Source: Acidobacteriota bacterium
GTDB lineage: Bacteria; Actinomycetota; Acidimicrobiia; Acidimicrobiales; Acidimicrobilacustridaceae
Direction: 5' to 3'
NCBI GenBank assembly: GCA_018969405.1
Contig: JAGWYK010000002.1
Span: 62,001 to 126,000 of the forward strand
DNA length: 64,000 bases
The notes beneath the pieces are model-generated. The model was not told the origin of the DNA, did not search any database, and was given only the letters and a program-made list of their open reading frames with translations. Below, one piece after another: positions 1-7,904 of this stretch. The stretch's first letter is position 1. The number at the start of each line of letters is the position of its first letter. Both the position numbers and the translations under genes were made by a program.

Positions 1-246
1 GGGGAACTGCTCGGGCCGGGTGTCGCGCACGACCACGGCCGCCTGCAGGGCGAGGATGCCGGTGTCATCGGCGGGGCGCTCCCAGATCGGGGACTCACCC
101 TCCTCCACGTGCACCTGCCCGAGGGAGAACGGGACGAACTCGACCGACCAGTCGGCTCCGTCGAGCAGACCGTCGACGATGTGCTTGTGGACGATGCGGG
201 CGAACGGACAGCGGTAGTCCCAGGTGATCCCGAAGGTGATGGTCAT
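1..246 (-). CDS. DsbA-family thioredoxin-fold protein, partial (C-terminus beyond left edge)
   Basis: The 82 codons present read from an ATG whose complement is at 244-246 and run off the window. The N-terminus has a beta strand followed by W-D-Y-R-C-P-F-A, the position where DsbA/FrnE and 2-hydroxychromene-2-carboxylate isomerase proteins carry their active-site Cys. The motif is C-x-x-A rather than C-x-x-C, so a dithiol oxidase role is unlikely and a thiol-transferase or isomerase-like role is more plausible. GGGAGG lies about 10 bases upstream of the start. The substrate is unknown. Confidence 0.75.
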   Translation of the reverse strand, partial: MTITFGITWDYRCPFARIVHKHIVDGLLDGADWSVEFVPFSLGQVHVEEGESPIWERPADDTGILALQAAVVVRDTRPEQFP

Positions 247-284
247 GGTGGTCGAACCTCCCGATGGAGACGGATGGACCGGGG

Positions 285-836
285 TCAGCGGTCGCGGTAG
301 AGCGGCCAGACCCTGCGGGCGATGGCGCCGAGCGCCAGACCGACGGTGACGCCACCGACCACATCGGAGGCGTGATGGATGCGGACATGGATTCGGCTGG
401 CCGCCACGAGCCCGCCGAGACCGAACAGGGCGATCCTCGTGGGCCGACTCGAGCGCTGGCTGAGCAGGATGCCTGCCACCATGGCGGTGCTGGAGTGACC
501 GCTCGGGAAGCTGGTGGTGAGCGGGATGCGCATGCGGTGGGGGCGGGGCTCCTGGACCACGGGTCGCTCGCGCTTGAACTGCGTCTTGATGACACCGTTG
601 ATGATGACCGACTCGGCGGCCAGCGCAGCGGCGAAGCGCCAGGCGGCGCGTTCGTCCTCGGCCGAGCGCAGACCGCGCAGGAACGCCAGCAAGACCCAGA
701 TCAGACCGAAGTCGCCCAGTTCGGTGAGCGCGTAGAGGATGCGATCGGCCGGTTCGGTGCCACGGAGACGGTCGAACCAGCCGTCGACCATGGTGTCGAA
801 GCGGTCGACGGGGGAGTCGGTCTCGGGGGGAGTCAC
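285..836 (-). CDS. PAP2-family phosphatase, membrane
   Basis: 183 aa from a GTG start. It carries the three PAP2 / phosphatidic acid phosphatase signatures: KTQFKRERP near the middle, PSGH, and a late S-R-I-H-V-R-I-H-H-A-S-D block that supplies the phosphate-binding Arg, the catalytic His and its Asp partner. Several hydrophobic segments fit an integral membrane enzyme that dephosphorylates a lipid phosphate such as undecaprenyl or phosphatidyl phosphate. The GTG start is supported by TAGAGT eight bases upstream. Longer upstream readings lack family similarity. Confidence 0.88.
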   Translation of the reverse strand: MTPPETDSPVDRFDTMVDGWFDRLRGTEPADRILYALTELGDFGLIWVLLAFLRGLRSAEDERAAWRFAAALAAESVIINGVIKTQFKRERPVVQEPRPHRMRIPLTTSFPSGHSSTAMVAGILLSQRSSRPTRIALFGLGGLVAASRIHVRIHHASDVVGGVTVGLALGAIARRVWPLYRDR

Positions 837-844
837 GGGGGTCG

Positions 845-850
845 ACTCTA
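845..850 (-). promoter_or_regulatory. Leaderless -10 (TAGAGT) for the PAP2 gene
   Basis: TAGAGT on the minus strand ends 8 bases before the GTG at 836, and there is no convincing Shine-Dalgarno. This fits an actinobacterial TANNNT -10 with transcription starting at or next to the start codon. Confidence 0.5.
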
Positions 851-882
851 GGGGAGTGGACCCCAGCTCGGCACAGGCGGTC

Positions 883-1713
883 TCAGGCGTGCGGACCTCC
901 GGCCCGCAGGGCCGCTGCGGTCTCGAGGCCGAGCTCCAGTGAACCGCCCTGGGCGGGGCAGAAGTCCCGGTAGTCGCACCAGTCGCACAATCGGGAGGGC
1001 TTGGCCTGGAAGTTCTCGCGATCGCAGGCCGTGACGATGGCCTCCCACACGGCACGGACCTTGCGCTCGATGGCGCGGGTGGACTGGTCGGTGGGGAGAT
1101 CGGCGACGATGGTGCGGTCGCCGAGGAACAGCAGCTGCACGCGCCCGGGTCGGGCGTCATAGTTCTGTTCGACCAGGTACGAGTAGATGTGCACCCCCAC
1201 CAGACGGGACTGCGCGAACCGGGGGTTGGGTGACCGGCCCGTCTTGTAGTCGGTGACGACGAGCGTGCCGTCGGGCTGTGTCTCGAGGCGGTCGATGATG
1301 CCGCGCAGCAGCATGCCGGTGGTGGGGTCGGTGTGCTCCAGATGCAGTTCGAGACCGGTGGGCTCCACCTCGGTGGGATCCTCGACGGCGAAGTAGGCCT
1401 CGACCAGGCGGGCTGCGTCGGTGAAGAACTGCTCCTGCTGGTCGGCGGGCAGGGCGAGTTCGATCCATTCGGGATCGGTGGGAAGTTCGGCCCGAGCCTC
1501 GGCGAGGCACTGCTGGGCGGCGGCCCGGTCGCGGGCCGGGGCCTCGAGGGTCATGAGGCGCTCCAGGGCGGCATGGACCAGCGTGCCCTTGACCGTGGCC
1601 ACCGTGGGTGCCGAGGGGATGCGCTCGATGGCCTCGAACCGGAAGGCGAGGGGGCAGTCGGTGAACGAGGAGATCTTGGAGGGCGAGAGCGAGGACGGGA
1701 GCGGGAGGGCCAT
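883..1713 (-). CDS. PD-(D/E)XK nuclease, RecB/Cas4-like with Fe-S cysteines
   Basis: 276 aa. The RecB-type nuclease core is visible: a His in G-T-L-V-H-A (His47), an Asp in G-I-I-D-R, and the catalytic D-Y-K-T-G. Cys20 together with a C-terminal C-D-W-C-x5-C-P cluster forms the four-cysteine set that holds a 4Fe-4S cluster in AddB and Cas4. No helicase domain and no cas genes are near, so this is a stand-alone DNA exonuclease of the PDDEXK_1 family, common in actinobacteria. Its role is presumably DNA processing or repair. The ATG has TAGCGT six bases upstream. Confidence 0.85.
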   Translation of the reverse strand: MALPLPSSLSPSKISSFTDCPLAFRFEAIERIPSAPTVATVKGTLVHAALERLMTLEAPARDRAAAQQCLAEARAELPTDPEWIELALPADQQEQFFTDAARLVEAYFAVEDPTEVEPTGLELHLEHTDPTTGMLLRGIIDRLETQPDGTLVVTDYKTGRSPNPRFAQSRLVGVHIYSYLVEQNYDARPGRVQLLFLGDRTIVADLPTDQSTRAIERKVRAVWEAIVTACDRENFQAKPSRLCDWCDYRDFCPAQGGSLELGLETAAALRAGGPHA

Positions 1714-1719
1714 GGGCCA

Positions 1720-1725
1720 ACGCTA
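1720..1725 (-). promoter_or_regulatory. Leaderless -10 (TAGCGT) for the nuclease gene
   Basis: TAGCGT on the minus strand is separated from the ATG at 1713 by exactly 6 bases, placing the predicted transcription start on the A of ATG. Confidence 0.55.
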
Positions 1726-1772
1726 CGCAGTCCCGGTGACAGGCGCCGGGGGATCCGGCGGGTTGCGTGCTG

Positions 1773-2594
1773 CTACGCGAACGCCGTGGCGATCGAACGG
1801 GCCACGAGGGCCGGGTCCTCCAACGGACCGAAGTGGGCCAGGGTCGGGATCGACTCGACCACGGCGTCGGGGAGGTTCTCGGCGATGGCCTGGCCGAACA
1901 CCGCCGGCACGGTCTCCTCGATGCCGAGGGCGATGGTGACCGGGCAGTGCACCTCGCCCAGGGCGAGGAAGGCCTGATGGGCCGAGCCGTGGGCGTACAC
2001 CTCGGCCTCGTCGGCGGGTCGGCACTTCAGCGTGATCAGGCCGTCCTCGGTCGGGGCGAAGCCGTGCTCGACATAGGCGCGCAGGGCGTCGGGATGCAGC
2101 GAGGCGAAGGGCGGTTTGGCGGCGTAGTTGGCGATGGCCTCCTCGACGCTGGCGAAGGTGTCGCGGCGGCGCCGGGCGCCGTTCGACAACGGGTTGTCGG
2201 GATTGCGGCCGGTGGCGATCTCGGGTGGCATCACCACCGGCTCGTAGAGGTACAGGGCGCGGAAGGTGCCGGGTCGACGCTGTTCCGCCAGCAGCAGCGC
2301 GGCACCACCCTTGGAATGACCGACGCCGTAGGGCCGATCGAGTCCGAGGGCGTCGACCACAGCCAGCACATCGTCGGCGAACCCCTCCCACTCGAGCGGT
2401 CGGTCGACCGGTGCGGTCGAGTCGCCATGGGCCCGCAGGTCGATCGACCAGGTCGTGAACTGGGGGAGGTGGGCGGCGATCGGCTCCCACACCCGGCCGT
2501 GGAACCCGGTGGCATGGGCGAACAGCAGCGGTGGACCGTCGCCTCCGAGCGGGTGCACGCGCAGATCGACCTGGTCGGTGGAGCGGACTCTCAT
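1773..2594 (-). CDS. Alpha/beta hydrolase
   Basis: 273 aa alpha/beta-hydrolase fold. Near the N-terminus is an oxyanion-hole type segment, H-A-T-G-F-H-G-R-V-W. The nucleophile elbow is G-H-S-K-G-G (Ser about residue 100), and the catalytic His is in T-L-A-H-F-G-P-L near the C-terminus. It resembles haloalkane-dehalogenase/epoxide-hydrolase/esterase-type proteins, but the substrate cannot be read from sequence. It is divergent from the NTF2-like gene at 2624. The putative -10 is CATGAT, 6 bases upstream. Confidence 0.85.
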   Translation of the reverse strand: MRVRSTDQVDLRVHPLGGDGPPLLFAHATGFHGRVWEPIAAHLPQFTTWSIDLRAHGDSTAPVDRPLEWEGFADDVLAVVDALGLDRPYGVGHSKGGAALLLAEQRRPGTFRALYLYEPVVMPPEIATGRNPDNPLSNGARRRRDTFASVEEAIANYAAKPPFASLHPDALRAYVEHGFAPTEDGLITLKCRPADEAEVYAHGSAHQAFLALGEVHCPVTIALGIEETVPAVFGQAIAENLPDAVVESIPTLAHFGPLEDPALVARSIATAFA

Positions 2595-2610
2595 GGGACC
2601 ATCATGGCGC

Positions 2611-2616
2611 TACCGT
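2611..2616 (+). promoter_or_regulatory. Leaderless -10 (TACCGT) for the NTF2-like gene
   Basis: TACCGT ends 7 bases before the ATG at 2624. The oppositely oriented CATGAT at 2601-2606 serves the divergent hydrolase, so the 29-bp spacer holds both promoters. Confidence 0.5.
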
Positions 2617-2623
2617 GCCCTCG

Positions 2624-3052
2624 ATGCCGCACGACGAGCGCCCGCCCGGAGGTCATCCCCTCGATGAGGAGGTGCTGGCGATCAACCGCGAGTTCTACGA
2701 GGCCTTCGAGCAGCGCGATCTGGATCGCATGTCCGACGTGTGGGCCCATGACGAACGCGTCTCCTGCGTGCACCCCGGCTGGACGGCGCTGCGCGGCTGG
2801 GCGGCGGTGGGATCGTCCTGGGCGGCCCTGTTCAACGGTCCCCAGCATCTGCAGTTCATCGTCACCGAGGCCGAGGTCACCCTGGCGGGCGATCTGGCCT
2901 GGGTGACCTGTGTGGAGAACCTCCTGGCCGAGGACGGCAGCGCCACGATCGCCGCGCTCAATCTGTTCGAACGCGACGGATCCCGCTGGCGGATGCTGGC
3001 CCATCACGGCTCACCGGTGATGGCGAACCCGCTCGACAGCACCGGCGGCTGA
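2624..3052 (+). CDS. NTF2-like / SnoaL-like domain protein
   Basis: 142 aa single domain with the NTF2-like pattern: an amphipathic N-terminal helix (E-V-L-A-I-N-R-E-F-Y-E-A-F) followed by a curved sheet ending in G-S-R-W-R-M-L-A-H-H-G-S-P. This is the calcium/calmodulin-kinase II association-type fold common in small actinobacterial proteins of unknown ligand. The start was placed at ATG 2624 because homologous sequence begins there and TACCGT lies 7 bases upstream. It may be a lyase/isomerase or only a binding protein. Confidence 0.8.
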   Translation: MPHDERPPGGHPLDEEVLAINREFYEAFEQRDLDRMSDVWAHDERVSCVHPGWTALRGWAAVGSSWAALFNGPQHLQFIVTEAEVTLAGDLAWVTCVENLLAEDGSATIAALNLFERDGSRWRMLAHHGSPVMANPLDSTGG

Positions 3053-3065
3053 GGGCGATGCTCGG

Positions 3066-3083
3066 GCGGACCCACGGGTCCGC
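3066..3083. terminator. Stem-loop between convergent genes
   Basis: A 7-bp stem (GCGGACC / GGTCCGC) with a CACG loop lies between the convergent stops at 3052 and 3095. There is no U-tract, so if it terminates it is of the L-shaped kind seen in GC-rich actinobacteria. It could work on both strands. Confidence 0.5.
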
Positions 3084-3094
3084 GCCGACTGGGA

Positions 3095-4000
3095 TCAGTC
3101 GTTGCCGCCCATGACGGTGCGCACGATCTTGGAGATCTCGCCGCTGGAGTCGTCGGGCACGATGTAGCCCTCCTCGTCGCGGATGAGGTTCCAGTTGGCG
3201 GCGACATCCTCGGCGGTGAGGTTCGGGTTGTAGTAGCCCGGGGTCAGCCCGATGAAGAAGCGCGAGATGATGCCGCCGGCGGCCGAGTAGACCTCGCCGC
3301 TGACCTCGCAGGCCTCCGACGCGAGATAGGCGACCAGCGGGCTGACCAGCTTGGGGTCCAGGGCGTCCCCGGCGGCGCCGAAGAGGTCCTCGGTCATGCG
3401 GGTGAGGGCCACCGGGGCGATGGCGTTGGCCTTGATGCCGTTCCTGCGTCCCTCGATGGCCACGACTCGGGTGAACCCGACCAGACCCATCTTGGCGGCG
3501 CCGTAGTTGGCCTGACCGAAGTTGCCGAGCACCCCCGAGTTCGATGAGGTCGACACGATGCGGCCGTAGCCCTTCTCCTTCATGACGAGATAGGCGGGCT
3601 GGGTGACGTAGAAGGCGCCGAGCAGATGCACGTCGATGACCGCCTCGATCATCTCCGGGGTCAGGTTGTGGAACGACTTGTCGCGCAGGATGCCGGCGTT
3701 GTTGACGACGATGTCGACGGTGCCGAAGGCGTCGAGGGCGGTCTGCACCACGGCCTTCCCACCCTCGGCGGTGGCGACCGAGTTGGTGTCGGCCACGGCC
3801 TCGCCACCGAGGTCGTTGATCTCCTGCGCCACGCGCTGGGCCGGACCGGCGTCGCCGCCGTCGCCGCCCACCGAGCCTCCGAGGTCGTTCACCACGATGC
3901 GGGCCCCGCGCCGGGCCAGTTCGAGCGCATGTTCGCGACCCAAGCCGCCGCCGGCGCCGGTGATGATCGCGACGCGTCCGTCGAATCCGATGTCAGTCAT
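3095..4000 (-). CDS. SDR oxidoreductase, MFE-2-type hydroxyacyl-CoA dehydrogenase-like
   Basis: 301 aa, longer than classical SDRs. The cofactor site is T-G-A-G-G-G-L-G near residue 15. It has N-N-A-G at about 97 and a catalytic Ser with Y-G-A-A-K (Tyr/Lys). The early V-V-N-D-L-G-G and the extended C-terminus match the (3R)-hydroxyacyl-CoA dehydrogenase domain of peroxisomal multifunctional enzyme 2 and related actinobacterial steroid/acyl-CoA dehydrogenases. The likely reaction is NAD-dependent oxidation of a 3-hydroxyacyl-CoA. A GGAGG lies 6 bases before the ATG. Confidence 0.85.
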   Translation of the reverse strand: MTDIGFDGRVAIITGAGGGLGREHALELARRGARIVVNDLGGSVGGDGGDAGPAQRVAQEINDLGGEAVADTNSVATAEGGKAVVQTALDAFGTVDIVVNNAGILRDKSFHNLTPEMIEAVIDVHLLGAFYVTQPAYLVMKEKGYGRIVSTSSNSGVLGNFGQANYGAAKMGLVGFTRVVAIEGRRNGIKANAIAPVALTRMTEDLFGAAGDALDPKLVSPLVAYLASEACEVSGEVYSAAGGIISRFFIGLTPGYYNPNLTAEDVAANWNLIRDEEGYIVPDDSSGEISKIVRTVMGGND

Positions 4001-4135
4001 GGGGGGCCTCCTCGCGCCGTTGGCGCCGGGATGGGGAAGGGGACCGGGGCAGCGTAGTCAGGGGGACCGGACCGGGATGGAATCGCGTCGGGGTGCCGTC
4101 GGGTCCGGGAATCCACGGTCACGGGGGCGGTTGGG

Positions 4136-4141
4136 TACCAT
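4136..4141 (+). promoter_or_regulatory. Leaderless -10 (TACCAT)
   Basis: TACCAT ends 8 bases before ATG 4150, and no Shine-Dalgarno is visible. Confidence 0.45.
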
Positions 4142-4149
4142 CCCCGCCC

Positions 4150-4473
4150 ATGAGAGCCACCATCAGCAGGACCAAGGTCTTCAAGCGCCGCCAGAAGGTG
4201 GTGGCCGCCGTCGATCTGCCCGGCGTTCCCGCCGGCACCTTCGGCAAGATCTGGCTCGTCACCGGTGTCACCTGGATCCGCTACCACGTGGCGTTCGACA
4301 ACGGTGGCGAACTGGCCAACCTCGACGCCTCCCAGCTGCGCGATCGCAGGGAGTGGCTGGCCGAGCAGGCGGCCGCCGAGGCCGCCGAGCGCGAGGCCCA
4401 GCGGGTCGCCGCCCGCGCCGCGCTGCGAGCCCAGGCGCTCGCCGATCTGGCCGACGGTCCCGCCGGACACTGA
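4150..4473 (+). CDS. Conserved-looking hypothetical protein, 107 aa
   Basis: I do not recognise this family. The first 60 residues are beta-rich, with P-A-G-T-F-G-K-I-W and W-I-R-Y-H-V-A-F-D-N-G, which suggests a small SH3-like or OB-like barrel. The last 40 residues are a highly charged Ala/Glu/Arg helix, probably coiled coil. There is no signal peptide or membrane segment. The internal ATG at 4150 is chosen over the upstream start at 4093 because the extra residues are low-complexity and a -10-like TACCAT sits just before 4150. Confidence 0.7.
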   Translation: MRATISRTKVFKRRQKVVAAVDLPGVPAGTFGKIWLVTGVTWIRYHVAFDNGGELANLDASQLRDRREWLAEQAAAEAAEREAQRVAARAALRAQALADLADGPAGH

Positions 4474-4508
4474 ACCTGATCACGGAACCCGATCACTGAT
4501 CCCATTCA

Positions 4509-4538
4509 CGCGGAACCCCGCACCGCGGAACCCCGCCA
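4509..4538 (+). repeat. 15-bp tandem duplication in spacer
   Basis: Two copies of CGCGGAACCCCGCAC-like sequence lie head to tail between the hypothetical gene and the LLM gene. The third partial copy (CACGGAACGG) is more diverged. Confidence 0.7.
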
Positions 4539-4557
4539 CACGGAACGGACATCACAG

Positions 4558-5589
4558 ATGAAGCTCGGCATGCAGATCGACTACTCGGGGGGCTTCAAGG
4601 AGTCCGCCCGCAAGGTCAGCGACTACGAGAAGGCCGGGCTCGACATCGCCTGGGTCGCCGAGGCCTACGGCTTCGATGCCCCATCGTTCATGGGCTACCT
4701 CGCCGCCACCACCGAGCGCATCACCATCGGGGCCGGCATCCTTCCCATCTACACCCGAACCCCCACGCTCATGGCCATGACCGCCGCCGGGGTCGACGCC
4801 CTCACCGACGGCCGGTTCATCCTCGGTCTCGGTGCATCCGGTCCGCAGGTCATCGAGGGCTTCCACGGGGTGAAGTACGACGCCCCGCTGGGACGCACCC
4901 GCGAGATCATCGACATCTGTCGACGGGTGTGGCTCCGCGAGCCGGTCACCTACGAGGGCCGCTACTACACCCTGCCGCTGCCGCCCGAGCAGGGCACCGG
5001 ACTGGGCAAGGCCCTCAAGATCATCGCCAAGCCGGTGCGGCCGCGCATACCGATCTGGATCGCCTCGCTCGGCCCCAAGAACGTGGAGCTCACCGCCGAG
5101 ATCGCCGATGGCTGGATGCCCATCCTGTATCTGCCTGAGCGGGCCGCCGATGTGTGGGGTGCCGATCTGGCGGCGGGCAACGCCAAGCGCGCCGAGGATC
5201 TCGGACCGCTGGAGATCACTGCGGGGGGTCTGGTCGCCATCGGCGAGGACGCCGCCGCCATCGCCGAGTACTCCCGTCCGATGGTTGCGCTCTACGTCGG
5301 TGGTATGGGTGCCCGCGGTCGCAACTTCTACAACGACCTCATGTGCCGCTACGGCTACGAGGCCGAGGCGAAGAGGATCCAGGACCTCTACCTCGACGGG
5401 AAGAAGGACGAGGCCGCAGCCGCGGTGCCGGCCGAGTTCCTGAAGCTCATGAACCTCTGCGGTCCGGAGAGCTGGGTGAAGGAGCGCATCGCCGCCTTCG
5501 CCGAGTCCGGGGTCACGGTGCTCAACGTGGTGCCGGTGGGCGGCGACCCCCTGGCCACCCTCGAGAAGCTGAAGGACTGGACGAGCTGA
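4558..5589 (+). CDS. LLM-class F420-dependent oxidoreductase
   Basis: 343 aa luciferase-like TIM barrel. It opens with M-K-L-G-M-Q-I-D-Y and has the family segments G-L-D-I-A-W-V-A-E-A-Y-G, T-I-G-A-G-I-L-P-I-Y-T-R-T-P and G-R-F-I-L-G-L-G-A-S-G-P-Q-V-I-E-G-F-H-G. The last of these is typical of the TIGR03559-like F420-dependent subgroup. It transfers hydride between reduced F420 and an unidentified substrate in the cytosol. The start lacks a clear Shine-Dalgarno, but the first residues are conserved in the family. Confidence 0.88.
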   Translation: MKLGMQIDYSGGFKESARKVSDYEKAGLDIAWVAEAYGFDAPSFMGYLAATTERITIGAGILPIYTRTPTLMAMTAAGVDALTDGRFILGLGASGPQVIEGFHGVKYDAPLGRTREIIDICRRVWLREPVTYEGRYYTLPLPPEQGTGLGKALKIIAKPVRPRIPIWIASLGPKNVELTAEIADGWMPILYLPERAADVWGADLAAGNAKRAEDLGPLEITAGGLVAIGEDAAAIAEYSRPMVALYVGGMGARGRNFYNDLMCRYGYEAEAKRIQDLYLDGKKDEAAAAVPAEFLKLMNLCGPESWVKERIAAFAESGVTVLNVVPVGGDPLATLEKLKDWTS

Positions 5590-5639
5590 GTCCGGCGCAC
5601 TGAGACCGGCGTACTGGGACCGGCGTACTGGGACCGGCG
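5590..5639 (+). repeat. 14-bp tandem repeat, about 3.5 copies
   Basis: The unit GACCGGCGTACTGG repeats with a strict 14-bp period from just after the LLM stop to just before the convergent gene end. The first copy is degenerate (GTCCGGCGCACTGA) and the last is partial. Confidence 0.85.
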
Positions 5640-5652
5640 CGGCGCCGATCGA

Positions 5653-6615
5653 TCAGCGCAGCGACGCCACCCGGTCGAGCACCGCTTCGGCCTCGGCCAC
5701 GAACCGACGCACGAGCTCACCGGCGGGCACCAGTTCGTCGATGGCACCCACGCCCTGACCGGCCGGCCAGAACTCGAGATCGGGATCGACCGCGGTGTCG
5801 GGTCCGGCGCCGAGATGGTTGGCCCCCTCGTTCATCGAACGGATGAACTGCGCGGGGAAGGGCTGGATCTCGTCGAGATGCTCCTCCCAGTACTGCGTGT
5901 AGGAGTTGCGTGCCACCCGGCAGGTCTTGCCCGTGAAACCCTTGGTGATGACGGTGTCGTCCTCGGCCATCGCCAGCAGTCGGTCCTTGTAGCCGGGAGT
6001 TCCGTAGGCCTCAGGGGTGGCGATGAATCGGGTGCCGACCCAGATGCCCTCGGCGCCGAGGCTGAGAGCCGCAGCGAGGCCGCGGCCGTCGACGATGCCC
6101 CCGGCGGCCACCACCGGGACCCGCCCCTCGACCGCGTCGACCACCTGGGGGACGAGCGCCATGGTGGCCACCGTGCCGGTGTGACCACCGGCCTCGGTGC
6201 CCTGGGCGATGACGAGATCGCAACCGGCGGCCACTGCGGCGACGGCATGTCGCACCTTGCCGCACATGCTGGCCACCAACACGTTGTTGTCATGGCACAG
6301 CTCGACGACATCTCGGGGAACACCGAGCCCGGCGACGAACACCCGGCCGCCGTGGTCGATGATCGACTGCACCTGGGCAGGCATGTCGCCGGGCATGGCG
6401 GTGAGCAGGTCGACGCCGAAGGGTCTGTCGGTGGCGGCGCGAACGGCGGTCATCTCCGCCTCCATGCGTTCCATGCTCATGGTGGATGCGCCCATGCAGC
6501 CGAAGCCTCCCGCCTCGCTCACCGCAGCGACCAGTGCGCTGTAGCTCACGCCGCCCATACCGGCGAGCATCACGGGATGGGTGACCTCGAGGATGTCAGT
6601 CAGTCGTGTCTTCAC
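5653..6615 (-). CDS. Nitronate monooxygenase family (2-nitropropane dioxygenase-like)
   Basis: 320 aa FMN TIM barrel. Family marks are P-V-M-L-A-G-M-G-G near the start, G-T-E-A-G-G-H-T-G (with the catalytic-type His), V-V-A-A-G-G-I-V-D-G-R-G and L-G-A-E-G-I-W-V-G-T-R-F. The reaction is flavin-dependent oxidative denitrification or a related reaction. The GTG at 6615 lies inside the 3' end of the upstream flavoprotein gene (20-bp overlap), suggesting translational coupling. Confidence 0.87.
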   Translation of the reverse strand: MKTRLTDILEVTHPVMLAGMGGVSYSALVAAVSEAGGFGCMGASTMSMERMEAEMTAVRAATDRPFGVDLLTAMPGDMPAQVQSIIDHGGRVFVAGLGVPRDVVELCHDNNVLVASMCGKVRHAVAAVAAGCDLVIAQGTEAGGHTGTVATMALVPQVVDAVEGRVPVVAAGGIVDGRGLAAALSLGAEGIWVGTRFIATPEAYGTPGYKDRLLAMAEDDTVITKGFTGKTCRVARNSYTQYWEEHLDEIQPFPAQFIRSMNEGANHLGAGPDTAVDPDLEFWPAGQGVGAIDELVPAGELVRRFVAEAEAVLDRVASLR

Positions 6616-7897
6616 GGCGCCCACGGTAGGCGCCCGGTCCGGTGAACATGCGCCGTCTCCATCGCCGAGGGGTGAGGATGAGCGCCCGCGGGTAGTCCTC
6701 GAACAGCCAGCGGGCGAAGTTGCGGCGGGTCCAGGGCGTCGCCCCGGCGATCCGCACCGCGCCGCGGGCGCCCAGCGGGCGGCGCAGGATGGCGGTGAGC
6801 CGCTCGGCGAAGCGGTGGTCGACGGCCAGTTCCCGGTGCACGGCCCGCTCGTAGGCGCGGCGGACCTCGGCGGGGTCGGCGGTCGGCTGCGGGGCCGCCG
6901 CGATGGCCTCAGCGGCCCAGCGCCCGGTGGCCAGTGCCTGGCCGATGCCCTCACCGGTCATCGGATCGGTGGCCGCCGCTGCGTCACCCACGAACAGGGT
7001 GCGGCGGTGGGTCAGGGTCATGCGATCGACCCGGGCGGGGATCGGCCAAGCCCGGTGCGGACCCTCGGCCTCGGCCCGAGGACCGAGCCAGTCGCGCACA
7101 TGGGGTCGACGCAGCAGATCGCGCCACACCGCAGCCATGTCGGGCACCGTGTAGGAACCACCGCGCAGGATGCCGTAGCCGACGTTCGCCGATCCATCGC
7201 CGAGCGGGAACGACCAGGCGTACCCGGGCAGCAGGTCGGGCTCGAACCACACCACCAGCTGCGAGGCCGCCTCGGGGGAGACATCGCGGAAGTACTGGCG
7301 GAACGCGTGCCACTCTCCCCGGTACTGCGCCGGCGCCACACCGAGGGAGCGCCGCACCCCCGACCACATCCCGTCGGCGGCGATGACCCAGCGGGCCCGC
7401 ACCGTCCCGGCGCCGTCGGTGATGACCTCCACGGCGTCCTCGGCCTCGATGAGCGACTGGAAGGCGACACCCTCGGCGATGCGGATGCCGAGCCGGCGGG
7501 CATGCTCCACCAACGCGTGGTCGAGGTCACGGCGTCGGCACACCGCACCGTAGAGACCTTCACGCTCGGGGAACGGGAACAGCACCTCACGGCCGCTCGG
7601 GGACCGCACGAGGGCGGCGTCGACGTCGATCCAGGAGGCCACGGCGGCGGGATCGAGTCCCAGCTCGTCGAGTTCGCGCAGGGCCGCCGTGGTGAGCCCG
7701 TCACCACAGATCTTGTCGCGGGGGAACGAGGCCCGATCGATCACCAGCACCTCGAGGTCGTGGCGGGCGGCGGTGATGGCGGCGGCGATGCCGGCCGGCC
7801 CGGCGCCGACCACGAGCACATCGACGATGGTCGGCTCCGAGGCCTCGAGGGTGGCGGTGGAGCCGAGCGGGTCGGCCTCGCGCTGGCGGGGGTCCAT
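6596..7897 (-). CDS. Geranylgeranyl-reductase-family FAD oxidoreductase
   Basis: 433 aa. It has an N-terminal Rossmann FAD site V-V-G-A-G-P-A-G near residue 31, then the family C-G-D-G-L motif, a central R-W-V-I-A-A-D-G segment, and the FAD-binding G-D-A-A-A-A-T-D-P-M-T-G-E-G-I at about residue 300. This matches the TIGR02032 group, which reduces isoprenoid double bonds, for example of menaquinone or polyprenyl lipids. The substrate here is unproven. It is first in an apparent two-gene operon with the nitronate monooxygenase. Confidence 0.87.
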   Translation of the reverse strand: MDPRQREADPLGSTATLEASEPTIVDVLVVGAGPAGIAAAITAARHDLEVLVIDRASFPRDKICGDGLTTAALRELDELGLDPAAVASWIDVDAALVRSPSGREVLFPFPEREGLYGAVCRRRDLDHALVEHARRLGIRIAEGVAFQSLIEAEDAVEVITDGAGTVRARWVIAADGMWSGVRRSLGVAPAQYRGEWHAFRQYFRDVSPEAASQLVVWFEPDLLPGYAWSFPLGDGSANVGYGILRGGSYTVPDMAAVWRDLLRRPHVRDWLGPRAEAEGPHRAWPIPARVDRMTLTHRRTLFVGDAAAATDPMTGEGIGQALATGRWAAEAIAAAPQPTADPAEVRRAYERAVHRELAVDHRFAERLTAILRRPLGARGAVRIAGATPWTRRNFARWLFEDYPRALILTPRRWRRRMFTGPGAYRGRREDTTD

Positions 7898-7904
7898 ACG
7901 TCGG

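Noticed and set aside
883-1713. Cas4 of a CRISPR system
   Set aside because: There is no cas gene or repeat array in the window; the protein is a stand-alone actinobacterial RecB-like nuclease.
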